NCBI GenBank assembly: GCA_963632825.1
Contig: CAVGWF010000077.1
Coordinates: forward strand, 6,416 to 70,415
DNA: 64,000 bases
Source of the DNA: F23-B02 sp963632825
GTDB lineage: Bacteria > Bacillota > Clostridia > Oscillospirales > Oscillospiraceae
Direction of reading: 5' to 3'
Positions 42,409-49,835 of this stretch are shown here, piece after piece; positions within the stretch are counted from its first letter, which is position 1; the number at the start of each line of letters is the position of its first letter. The notes below the pieces were generated by a model. It did not search any database, had not been told where the DNA came from, and saw nothing but the letters and a program-made list of their open reading frames with translations. Both the position numbers and the translations under genes were made by a program.

Positions 42409-43173
42409 ATGGAGATCACTTTCATGCAGTTTCTCATCGTCTGCCCGCTCGTTTTTCTCGCGGGCTTTGTCGATGCCGTTGCTGGCGGCGGCGGGCTCAT
42501 CTCGCTGCCCGCATATCTCATTGCGGGATTTCCCGTGCATTTTGCGATAGGCACAAACAAGATAAGCTCCGCTATGGGCACGACGCTTACGACCGTAAGG
42601 TACACAAGGAGCGGCTTCATCCCTTGGAAGCAGGCGATATTCTGCGTGCTGTTCGCCTTTGCCGGCTCTGCCTGCGGGGCAAATCTCGCGCTGCTCATCG
42701 ACGACGGCGTTTTTAAAATAATCATGCTCGTCATACTGCCGCTCACCGCCCTGTATGTCATGCGCGGCAAGGCTCTCAGCGGCGATAAGGAGCCGTACTC
42801 CACAGTGAAAACCACGGCTCTCGCCTGCGCGGTGGCATTTTTTATAGGTGCGTATGACGGATTTTACGGTCCCGGCACCGGCACTTTTCTCATTCTGCTG
42901 CTCACGGCGGTCGCGCATATGCCCGTTACCGAGGCCAACGGCGTGAGCAAGGCGATAAACCTCGCGACAAACCTGTCAGCACTCGCGGTTTTTCTCATAA
43001 ACGGCAAGGTGATATTCGCCGTCGGACTTGTCGCCGGACTGTTCTCCATCGCCGGCAACTGGCTCGGCTCGAGCTTCTTCAAAAAAGGCGGCAGCAAAGC
43101 CGTCAAGCCGATAATGATAACCGTCCTCGTCATATTCTTCGTGAAGGTTCTGTACGAGGTTATCGGAGGATAA
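42409..43173 (+). CDS. TSUP (TauE/SafE) family anion exporter
   Basis: The 254-residue protein has eight membrane helices and the TSUP repeat signature: VDAVAGGGGLISLPAYLIAGFPVHFAIGTNKISSAMGT in the first half and DGFYGPGTGTFLILLL with GVSKAINLATNLSAL in the second. Members export sulfite, sulfoacetate and similar anions. It is cotranscribed with the metallo-hydrolase gene, so the two might process and export a sulfur or carbon compound, but the substrate is not shown. Confidence 0.88.
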   Translation: MEITFMQFLIVCPLVFLAGFVDAVAGGGGLISLPAYLIAGFPVHFAIGTNKISSAMGTTLTTVRYTRSGFIPWKQAIFCVLFAFAGSACGANLALLIDDGVFKIIMLVILPLTALYVMRGKALSGDKEPYSTVKTTALACAVAFFIGAYDGFYGPGTGTFLILLLTAVAHMPVTEANGVSKAINLATNLSALAVFLINGKVIFAVGLVAGLFSIAGNWLGSSFFKKGGSKAVKPIMITVLVIFFVKVLYEVIGG

Positions 43174-43232
43174 ATGCATATTCAGGCATCGCCTGCACAA
43201 AATACCTTCGTAAACAAACAGGAGGTATTGAT

Positions 43233-44129
43233 ATGCGAAAATATATTACGGCATTTGCGGTGCTTTTGGCACTGTGCGCCGGCATCATGCCGGCTGTTGC
43301 TGACAACTCGGCTCCGGTTGCGGAAAACTTCGAGTTTGAGACCTACCGCGAGGTATCGTTCGGCGGTCAGCTTGCCGCCGTCGATCCAGACGGCGATACG
43401 GTGAGCTTTGAAATAACCACCCAGCCGAAGAAAGGCAGCATTGAGCTCGGCGAGGACGGCAAATTCGTCTACACTCCTGCCGAGGGCAAAAAGGGCAAGG
43501 ACTACTTCGGCTACCGTGCAACGGACGCCGAAGGCAACCGCTCTCAGGAGGCGACCGTTATCATCAGGCTCGTCAAAAACAAGAGCGTCAGCTATGTCGA
43601 TATGGACGGAAACGCGAGCTATTGCAGCGCCATAAGGCTTGCACAGTGCGGAGCATTCACCGGAAGCCGGCTCGGCGGAGAATATTACTTTGAGCCCGAA
43701 AAGACGCTCAGCCGCGGTGAATTTCTGAGCATGTGCCTGTGCGTTACGGGCGCGGACACACTCAAGGGCGTTGTGAGCACCGGCTTTACCGATGACGGCA
43801 GCATTCCGGACTGGCAGAAGGCTTATGTCGCAAGTGCGGTAAAGGACGGAGTCGTCAAGGGCAGATACGCCGGCGGCGGCGTTTACTTCGACGCCGAAGC
43901 TGCCATAACACGCGCCGAAGCCGGAGTAATGCTCAGCCGGCTGCTCAGGCTTTCGGATGTGAACTACCTCGACACGGACGGCACCGTGCCCTCGTGGGCA
44001 TCGCAGGCCGCCGCCAATCTTGACGCCTGTGACATCATGAGCTACACGAGCGCCGACTCCGCCGAGCTCACGCGTGCGGAAGCCGCAGATATGCTCGCAG
44101 CGGCAATGACGGTAATCGAAAACAGATAA
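43233..44129 (+). CDS. SLH-domain surface protein with cadherin-like domain
   Basis: The 298-residue secreted protein has a signal peptide (1-23), a cadherin-like/Ig domain (about 28-108) with AVDPDGDTVSFEITTQPKKGSIEL and YRATDAEGNRSQ, and two to three SLH units (TLSRGEFLSMCLCVTGAD, AITRAEAGVMLSRLL, ELTRAEAADMLAAAM). SLH domains attach proteins to pyruvylated wall polymer, so it sits at the cell surface. The short N-terminal domain may be a binding or spacer module. GGAGGT precedes the start. Confidence 0.85.
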   Translation: MRKYITAFAVLLALCAGIMPAVADNSAPVAENFEFETYREVSFGGQLAAVDPDGDTVSFEITTQPKKGSIELGEDGKFVYTPAEGKKGKDYFGYRATDAEGNRSQEATVIIRLVKNKSVSYVDMDGNASYCSAIRLAQCGAFTGSRLGGEYYFEPEKTLSRGEFLSMCLCVTGADTLKGVVSTGFTDDGSIPDWQKAYVASAVKDGVVKGRYAGGGVYFDAEAAITRAEAGVMLSRLLRLSDVNYLDTDGTVPSWASQAAANLDACDIMSYTSADSAELTRAEAADMLAAAMTVIENR

Positions 44130-44135
44130 GCTGAC

Positions 44136-44360
44136 TTTTGAGACTGTCAAAAAACTATGCTGCTGGGCAAGGACATCCGCGCAGCGGGGGAGCTCGAGGG
44201 GGCAAGGCCCGCCTCGAGTCAGATTACAGCCATCAAAAAAGCCTGAGTTATCAGGCTTTTTGACGAGCGCAGCGAGATTTTTTGTGAAGCGTGAAAAAAA
44301 GTCGCAGACTTTTTTTCACGCCGTTAAGTCAACGGCTCCGTGAGCCGTTGACTTTTTTGT
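44136..44360. repeat. Multi-hairpin intergenic element
   Basis: Four hairpins follow one another: CTCGAGG/CCTCGAG (44193-44218), AAAAAGCCTGA/TCAGGCTTTTT (44236-44261), a perfect 15-bp pair starting GCGTGAAAA (44289-44321), and a perfect 13-bp pair starting AAGTCAACGG (44326-44354) with a trailing T run. The last is a good terminator. The whole may be a dispersed repeat or a structured RNA; only one copy is visible here. Confidence 0.6.
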
Positions 44361-44384
44361 GCGAACAATTATATAATTGTTCGC
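44348..44384 (+). promoter_or_regulatory. MocR gene promoter and operator
   Basis: TTGACT (44348-44353) and TATAAT (44372-44377), 18-base spacer. A perfect 24-bp palindrome GC-N2-ACAAT-N6-ATTGT-N2-GC (44361-44384) covers the -10 box and the predicted transcription start, as expected for autorepression. Confidence 0.75.
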
Positions 44385-44397
44385 AGAGGTGATACTC

Positions 44398-45762
44398 ATG
44401 TCAGTAAACTCGTTTGACGATTACCCGATGTCATGGCGACCGGTACTCAAAAAATCGAAAACCCCGCTGTACCTGATGCTTTCTCAGCAGCTTGAAAGCG
44501 ATATTATGAGCGGCGTTCTCCGCCCCGGAACAAAGCTCCCGCCGCAGCGTGAGCTTGCCGATTTTCTCGATATCAATCTCAGCACAGTTTCCCGTGCGTT
44601 CAGGATATGCTCCGACAAGGGACTCCTGACCGGCAGTGTGGGCAGCGGTACATATGTCTCCTACAGCAGCATAACAAGACTCACGGATGCGCCGGAGCAG
44701 CGGCTTATACGGCTCGATGCCATGACACCGGAAACGCTTGAGCTCGATGAGCTTATGGGCATTCTCCGTAGGATGCTGTCCGAGTCCGGCAGTGAGCGGC
44801 TTCTGCAGTATGAGCTCGACGACGGCTCGTGGCAGCGCGAGGCTGCCTGCCGTCTGTTAGCCCGCGCGGGATGCCGCACATCATCCGAGAACCTGCTCAT
44901 CGCCGGCGGCGGTCAAAACGCCATTGCCGCGATATTCGCGGGGCTGCTTCACCGTGGTGACAGGCTCGGAGTCGACCCGCTCACCTACCCCGGCGTCAGG
45001 AGCGCCGCAAAGCTTTTCGGTGTGCAGCTCGTTCCGATAGAGCATGAAAACGGTCAGATGAGCGAGCGCGGCATCCGCAGCGCCGTTAAGAACGACGGGG
45101 TAAGAGCTCTGTTCGTCATGCCCGATTACCAGAATCCGACTTCGAGAATTATGTCAACCGAATGCCGTGAAATGATGGCTTTGATAGCAAGAGAAACGGA
45201 TCTGCTCATTATTGAGGACGGCATATGCAGGCTTCTGTCGGACGGGCAAAGCAGCATACACGACCTTGCGCCGGAAAATACGATCTTCACGCTGAGTCTG
45301 TCAAAAACTATAAGTCCGGCGCTCAGAACCGCATATATTGCAGCTCCCGCGCGGTACCGCACGGCAATAGACGAAGCTCTTTACAGCATAAATCTCTCGC
45401 AATCGGCATTGCTGACGGAGCTTGCTTCGAGGCTGATCGTATCGAGCGAGCTTGATGCGCTGCTGGAACGGCGCGCTAAGGGCATTGAAAGGCGCAACGA
45501 ATTGGTTGACATAATATTGAGCGAATACACTGTGCGCGGCGATCGTCATGCTCTGTGCCGCTGGCTCGTGCTGCCGGATGGGATAAGCGGCGCACAATTT
45601 GAGCATGAAGCGGCAAAGCGCGGTGCTGCCGTATACGGAGCCGAGCATTTCGCGGTCGGAAAAAGTATTCCGGAAAACGGCGTGCGCCTTGCGATATGCG
45701 CACCGGATAACATGCAGCAGCTCGAGGCTGCGCTCCTGATAGTAAAGGATATTCTGAAATAA
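44398..45762 (+). CDS. MocR-type (GntR/aminotransferase fusion) transcriptional regulator
   Basis: The 454-residue protein joins an N-terminal GntR winged helix (about 20-90, PLYLMLSQQLESDIMSGVLRPGTKLPPQRELADFLD) to a fold-type I aminotransferase-like domain with VMPDYQNPTSRIMS and the PLP lysine region FTLSLSKTISPALRTAYI near residue 300. MocR proteins sense PLP, amino acids or amines. Its own promoter and that of the downstream phzF gene share a 24-bp palindrome, so it probably represses or activates both. ATG at 44398 follows GAGGTG. Confidence 0.9.
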   Translation: MSVNSFDDYPMSWRPVLKKSKTPLYLMLSQQLESDIMSGVLRPGTKLPPQRELADFLDINLSTVSRAFRICSDKGLLTGSVGSGTYVSYSSITRLTDAPEQRLIRLDAMTPETLELDELMGILRRMLSESGSERLLQYELDDGSWQREAACRLLARAGCRTSSENLLIAGGGQNAIAAIFAGLLHRGDRLGVDPLTYPGVRSAAKLFGVQLVPIEHENGQMSERGIRSAVKNDGVRALFVMPDYQNPTSRIMSTECREMMALIARETDLLIIEDGICRLLSDGQSSIHDLAPENTIFTLSLSKTISPALRTAYIAAPARYRTAIDEALYSINLSQSALLTELASRLIVSSELDALLERRAKGIERRNELVDIILSEYTVRGDRHALCRWLVLPDGISGAQFEHEAAKRGAAVYGAEHFAVGKSIPENGVRLAICAPDNMQQLEAALLIVKDILK

Positions 45763-45769
45763 TTGTTTT

Positions 45770-45814
45770 GCATACAATTTTGCTATTGTGTGCAAAAAGT
45801 AACGGTACTATAAT
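45770..45814 (+). promoter_or_regulatory. phzF promoter with second MocR operator
   Basis: TTGTGT (45786-45791) and TATAAT (45809-45814), 17-base spacer. The sequence GC-N2-ACAAT-N6-ATTGT-N2-GC at 45770-45793 covers the -35 box and matches the operator before the MocR gene in all fixed positions. Confidence 0.72.
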
Positions 45815-45845
45815 CAAGTCACAAAGCAAAAGGAGGTAAAATTAC

Positions 45846-46625
45846 ATGAAGCAATATGTTGTTGACGCATTCACCGACAAGGTTTTCGCCGGAAATCCGG
45901 CGGCGGTGTGCGTAATGGATAAGTGGCTCGACGATGAGCTGATGCAGAAGATCGCCATCGAGAACAATCTCTCGGAAACGGCCTTCTGCGTAAAGGACGG
46001 CGGCAGCTACCGCCTGCGCTGGTTTACGCCCGGCGGCGAGGTCGAGCTGTGCGGCCATGCGACGCTTGCAACGGCGTATGTGATCCTGAATTTTGTCGAG
46101 CCCGACAGCACCGTTGTCGGCTTCGATACTCTCAGCGGCAGGCTCACGGTCGAGAAGCAGGGCGATATGCTCAGCATGGACTTCCCCGCCTTCGGACTCG
46201 AGCCGCTGCCCGTCGGCGATGAGCTCACGGCGGCGCTCGGCGGCGTCAGGCCGCTTGAGGCTTACATGGGCGCGGATATTCTTTGCGTGCTCGAAAGCGA
46301 GGCCCAGGTGCGCGCCGTGCAGCCCGATCAGGAGCTTATCAAAAAGCTTGACGGCGTGTGCTTCCACATCACCGCCAGAGGCGAAAGCTACGACTGCGTA
46401 ACGCGCTCGTTTGCACCCAAATGCAACGTCGCCGAGGACCCCGTCTGCGGGCGCGGGCACTGCCACGTCATCCCCTACTGGGCAAAAACGCTCGGCAGGA
46501 GCGAGTTTACGGCGTATCAGGCATCAAAGCGCGGCGGCATGCTGTACGCAAAGCTCGACGGCGAGCGCGTCATTCTCGCCGGCAAGGCCGCACTGTTCAG
46601 CGAAGCGGAGATCCATATCGATTAA
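45846..46625 (+). CDS. PhzF family isomerase
   Basis: The 259-residue protein has the duplicated diaminopimelate-epimerase-like fold of PhzF: VVDAFTDKVFAGNPAAVC at the start, the catalytic glutamate in NNLSETAFC (Glu44), WFTPGGEVELCGHATLA, and the second-half EDPVCGRGHCHVIPYW. In phenazine producers PhzF isomerises a dihydrohydroxyanthranilate, but most bacterial homologues have unknown substrates and no phenazine genes are seen here. AAGGAGG precedes the ATG. It is the likely target of the adjacent MocR regulator, hinting at an amino-acid-derived substrate. Confidence 0.88.
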   Translation: MKQYVVDAFTDKVFAGNPAAVCVMDKWLDDELMQKIAIENNLSETAFCVKDGGSYRLRWFTPGGEVELCGHATLATAYVILNFVEPDSTVVGFDTLSGRLTVEKQGDMLSMDFPAFGLEPLPVGDELTAALGGVRPLEAYMGADILCVLESEAQVRAVQPDQELIKKLDGVCFHITARGESYDCVTRSFAPKCNVAEDPVCGRGHCHVIPYWAKTLGRSEFTAYQASKRGGMLYAKLDGERVILAGKAALFSEAEIHID

Positions 46626-46629
46626 AGCG

Positions 46630-46662
46630 AAAAACCGGAAGGAGCACTCCTTCCGGTTTCAG
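46630..46662. terminator. Terminator between convergent genes
   Basis: AAACCGGAAGGAG pairs with CTCCTTCCGGTTT around a two-base gap. Confidence 0.85.
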
Positions 46663-46859
46663 CTTTCTTTATATTCCGCTATATCCTCTAATCTGCAATT
46701 TAATATTCTGCATAGCTGGTCGAGAGTGTAAGTGTTTACATTCTCGTTTTTTCTTAGCCTGTCGAGCTGGCCTGTGCTTATTTTGTATTCCTTTATGAGC
46801 TTATACTGCGAAACTCCTCTTTCCTTCATCGTGCTCCACAAACGGTCAAATACTATCAT
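46659..46859 (-). CDS. Small HTH (XRE/Cro-like) regulator
   Basis: The 66-residue protein is little more than a helix-turn-helix: VSQYKLIKEYKISTGQLDRLRKN followed by TLDQLCRILNCRLEDIAEY, a Cro/CI-type pattern. It is probably a DNA-binding repressor acting as a dimer. The start is put at the ATG at 46859. The intergenic region between it and the next, divergent gene holds a perfect 14-bp palindrome that is its likely operator. Confidence 0.85.
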   Translation of the reverse strand: MIVFDRLWSTMKERGVSQYKLIKEYKISTGQLDRLRKNENVNTYTLDQLCRILNCRLEDIAEYKES

Positions 46860-46889
46860 GGCATCCACCCTCTTTTAGTTTATGCCACA

Positions 46890-46940
46890 ATCGTATTTTA
46901 TTGCTTAGATGTTGACAATTGCCCGTATACGGGCTATACT
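46890..46940. promoter_or_regulatory. Divergent overlapping promoters with palindromic operator
   Basis: Plus strand: TTGACA (46912-46917), 17-base spacer, TATACT (46935-46940). Minus strand: TTGTCA (46913-46918), 17-base spacer, TACGAT (46890-46895). The two -35 boxes overlap. The palindrome GCCCGTATACGGGC (46921-46934) fills the plus-strand spacer. Confidence 0.75.
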
Positions 46941-46981
46941 ACTTTTAGGTTTTTCCGGAATTTCTTTTAAGGGGGGAGCAA

Positions 46982-47179
46982 ATGAAATATATTCTCAACA
47001 CCGGAACGGGCAAGCTTCATATCGACGGCTATTGCTGCTATACCAGTCCCAAGCCATCCAGGTATTTGGAGTTTGAAACCGAGAATGAGGCTCGCTGCCA
47101 TACAGGAGACAACCTGAGATGGTGTAAGATCTGCGAAAGAAAAAAAGAACAAATATTAAAGGAGAACGGAAAGGTATGA
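46982..47179 (+). CDS. Small Ada-like metal-binding protein
   Basis: The 65-residue protein has TGTGKLHIDGYCCYT, then ARCHTGDNLRWCKICERKK. The order His...Cys followed by CKIC recalls the metal site of the Ada methylphosphotriester domain and related short domains (LHxxxC...CxxC), but it is not the full Ada domain. A very strong AAGGGGGGAG ribosome site precedes it, and its stop overlaps the next start (ATGA). Confidence 0.65.
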   Translation: MKYILNTGTGKLHIDGYCCYTSPKPSRYLEFETENEARCHTGDNLRWCKICERKKEQILKENGKV

Positions 47180-47592
47180 AGCTAAAAAGAATAGTCGCCT
47201 CAGTGCTGGCGATCATCATGCTGCTTGCGCTTGCGGCATGCGGCACAAACGAACAGGGCAGTGATAGCAGTGCAGCCGAACCGATTTCAGAGAGCCAGGC
47301 ATTGTCAAAGGCTCGCAGTTATATTGAATCTGATACATTCGGCAAGCAGCAATTTGTTAATTATGCCATGCCAAGCGGTGCAAGCAGCATGTATAACATT
47401 AGGGCAGGCAGTGCATCGTGCACCGGCAAATATGACAATGGCAGCTATGAAATTGTTGTTAAAGGCAGTTTTGCGACTAACGACGAATATGGAAAATATT
47501 ATGCCAGCTATACATATGAAGCTACTGTTACCGTCAGCAGTACAGGCACTGTTAATCTTTACAGCTCAAAAATCACTGTCAGAAAAGCTTAA
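47176..47592 (+). CDS. Small lipoprotein of unknown function
   Basis: The 138-residue lipoprotein has a signal peptide with lipobox ALAAC (Cys22), a serine-rich linker and a domain starting ISESQALSKARSYIES. That opening resembles the LTD/host-cell-attachment type domain often seen near the C-terminus of clostridial surface proteins. It is coupled to the metal-binding protein gene and controlled by the same promoter and palindrome. Confidence 0.65.
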   Translation: MKLKRIVASVLAIIMLLALAACGTNEQGSDSSAAEPISESQALSKARSYIESDTFGKQQFVNYAMPSGASSMYNIRAGSASCTGKYDNGSYEIVVKGSFATNDEYGKYYASYTYEATVTVSSTGTVNLYSSKITVRKA

Positions 47593-47627
47593 GCGGCATA
47601 TATTTAAGAACTGCATAATGCAAAAAC

Positions 47628-47654
47628 AGGAGCTCCGAATTTTTCGGAGCTCCT
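47628..47654. terminator. Bidirectional terminator
   Basis: AGGAGCTCCGAA pairs with TTCGGAGCTCCT; a T run follows on the minus strand after rqcH. Confidence 0.85.
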
Positions 47655-47656
47655 TC

Positions 47657-49378
47657 TCATTTCACCCTAAGTTTCTCAGTCAATGCCTCGTCTGCGGAGA
47701 CGGCGAGGGTGCTGTAGTCCGTGTAGATCACCTTGCCGGGCAGTGAGCCGGAGGGCTTGCGGACATTGCGCACCATGGTGCAGTCCACCTGCGTTTTGCC
47801 GCCCTCGCGCGCCTGGGAATAGTAAACGGCAAGCTGCGCGGCCTCCTCTATCGTTCGCTCCGGCGGGGTGAGCCCTTCGCAGACTATAATGACATGGCTG
47901 CCATGGACTGTCTTGGTGTGCAGCCAGATATCCGTCCTGCGTGCGGTTCTGGTGGTGAGCTCATCGTTCTGCGCATTGCTGCGGCCGACGAGTATCTCAA
48001 AGCCGTCACTCGACACAAAGCGCATGGGTCCCTGCTTTTTATGCCTGCGCTCCTTTGTGCCGCGCGCCTGCTTTATGTATCCGGTGCCGATGAGCTCGGC
48101 CTTAATTTCGGCAAGATCGTCCTCCGTCTCGGCGCGTTCTGTCTCGTCGAGCACGCTGTTGAGGTACTCAAGCTGCCGCTCGCCTTCGGCAATGAGCGCG
48201 GTGAGGTGCTGCTCGGCGGTCTTGAGCTTGTTATACTCCCTGAACATCGCGGCGGCGTTATTCTGCGGTGTTTTTAAAACATCAAGCTTTATCGTTCGCT
48301 TCGGGCAGCCGGGCTCGTAATAATCCTCGACCGTTATCTGATCCTCGCCCTTCCTGACGCGGTAGAGATTCGCGGTCAGAAGCTCGGCATCGCGGCGAAG
48401 CTCGTCGCGTTCAGAGCTCTTTTCAAGCTCCTGCTTTTGCAGGGCAAGCTTTCTTGCAAGGCGGTCACGCGCCGTTTTTACACGGTGGCTGAGCTCCTTT
48501 GAGCGTCTGCGGCGGCGCTCGAGAATATCGCGCTTTGAATAGTACGCATCCAGCAGCTCCGAAAAGCTTGAAAGGCTGCGGCTTTCATACACACCCGCAT
48601 ACTGCTTTAGCTGCATGAACGAGTACTCTTTTGGCTTTCCGTTTTCCGTGAGCAATGTCGGAGTGAGCTCACCGGCTCTGACGCTTTCAAGAAAAGCATC
48701 CATCACCTCGGGCAGGAGCTCGGCATCGTCGCCGCTGCGGCAGGCAAGCTCGCGGCAGATAAGCGGCGACAGACCCGAAAACGCATCCATAATGCATTTA
48801 TCCGCGCTCTTTCCTCCGCCGGAGGCAATGCTCTGTGCTATCTCCTCTCTCGTCAGGTCAAATATAAGCGGCTTTCTTTGCTTGGGCGGGAGCCGGTATA
48901 TCATGCCCGGCAGCAGTCTTCGCTCGGCGTCGCCGCCGTAGTCCATGCGGCGCAGGCAGTCGATTATCCTGCCGTCGGCACCAATAAGCACGAGGTTTGA
49001 GCTTCTGCCCATCAGCTCAACAGCAAGGCGCAGGTCAACATTGTCTCCGAGCTCGTTTCTTGATGTTATGTAAACCATAACGAGCCGTTCCCAATCGGGC
49101 TGCTCAATGCGCTCGATTCTGCCGCCCGTGAGATATTTTCTCAGCAGCATACAGAACATCGGAGGCTCCTGCGGATTGTCAAAGCTCATTTTCGTCTGCT
49201 GCAGTCTGCCGCTTCCGGCACCGGCGTCGATCAAAATGCGCATATTTTCGCTGCCGCCGCGCACCGAGAGAACGATCTTTTCCCGCTCGGGCTGCTGCAC
49301 CTTATCTATCCTCGCGCCGGTCAGCTTCGGCGCAAGCTCTGCAATTATTCCGGATAAAAGTATTGCGTCAAGTGCCAT
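47657..49378 (-). CDS. rqcH: Ribosome quality control protein RqcH (NFACT family)
   Basis: The 573-residue protein follows the NFACT plan: NFACT-N (MALDAILLSGIIAELAPKLTGARIDKVQQPE), a helix-hairpin-helix part, a long coiled coil (about 280-390) and the C-terminal NFACT-R domain (FVSSDGFEILVGRSNAQNDELTTRTARRTDIWLHTK and GSHVIIVCEG). RqcH binds stalled 50S-peptidyl-tRNA and adds C-terminal alanine tails that mark nascent chains for destruction. Older names call it fibronectin-binding protein. The start overlaps the end of the Mini-III gene. Confidence 0.93.
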   Translation of the reverse strand: MALDAILLSGIIAELAPKLTGARIDKVQQPEREKIVLSVRGGSENMRILIDAGAGSGRLQQTKMSFDNPQEPPMFCMLLRKYLTGGRIERIEQPDWERLVMVYITSRNELGDNVDLRLAVELMGRSSNLVLIGADGRIIDCLRRMDYGGDAERRLLPGMIYRLPPKQRKPLIFDLTREEIAQSIASGGGKSADKCIMDAFSGLSPLICRELACRSGDDAELLPEVMDAFLESVRAGELTPTLLTENGKPKEYSFMQLKQYAGVYESRSLSSFSELLDAYYSKRDILERRRRRSKELSHRVKTARDRLARKLALQKQELEKSSERDELRRDAELLTANLYRVRKGEDQITVEDYYEPGCPKRTIKLDVLKTPQNNAAAMFREYNKLKTAEQHLTALIAEGERQLEYLNSVLDETERAETEDDLAEIKAELIGTGYIKQARGTKERRHKKQGPMRFVSSDGFEILVGRSNAQNDELTTRTARRTDIWLHTKTVHGSHVIIVCEGLTPPERTIEEAAQLAVYYSQAREGGKTQVDCTMVRNVRKPSGSLPGKVIYTDYSTLAVSADEALTEKLRVK

Positions 49379-49781
49379 CACCGTCTCCCACGCATATTGC
49401 GTAAAGCTCGTTTATCCGCTGGGTTTTACCTTGCAGGTACAGCCATCCGAACAGTGCCTCCAGTCCGGTGGCTGCATGGTACTGCGCGATATTTGCCTTA
49501 TGCGGAACGGAATTTACCTTTGTGTTTCTGCCGCGCTTATATATGCACGCCTCCTGCTCGGTAAGCAGCGGCAGCAGTCTCTCCGCCGCCTCCGCCTGTG
49601 CCGGAGCATTCACGATGGCTACGGTTTTTTTGTGCAGGTCGGTGACTTTCTTATTGCCGCCGGTACACAGCATGGTGCGCGTCAAAAGCTCGTATACCCC
49701 GTCGCCTATATGTGCAAGACCGAGCATACCTATCTCGTTTATATCGCCCAGCTCCATCCGCGGGCAAAAATTATCCTTCAT
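49368..49781 (-). CDS. mrnC: Mini-ribonuclease III
   Basis: The 137-residue protein is an RNase III catalytic domain without a dsRNA-binding domain. It shows LGLAHIGDGVYELLTRT with the catalytic aspartate, YKRGRNTKVNSVPHKAN and GLEALFGWLYLQG with the second acidic cluster. It matures 23S rRNA ends in Firmicutes. The 3' end overlaps rqcH by 11 bases. Confidence 0.92.
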   Translation of the reverse strand: MKDNFCPRMELGDINEIGMLGLAHIGDGVYELLTRTMLCTGGNKKVTDLHKKTVAIVNAPAQAEAAERLLPLLTEQEACIYKRGRNTKVNSVPHKANIAQYHAATGLEALFGWLYLQGKTQRINELYAICVGDGDGT

Positions 49782-49797
49782 AGCTTCTCCGTAATAT

Positions 49798-49830
49798 CAA
49801 AAAGGGCGGTGCATTATGTTAACCGCCCTC
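49798..49830 (-). terminator. Terminator after ftsK
   Basis: GAGGGCGGTT and ACCGCCCTTTTT form a short stem with a T run on the minus strand. Confidence 0.75.
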
Positions 49831-49835
49831 TCGTT

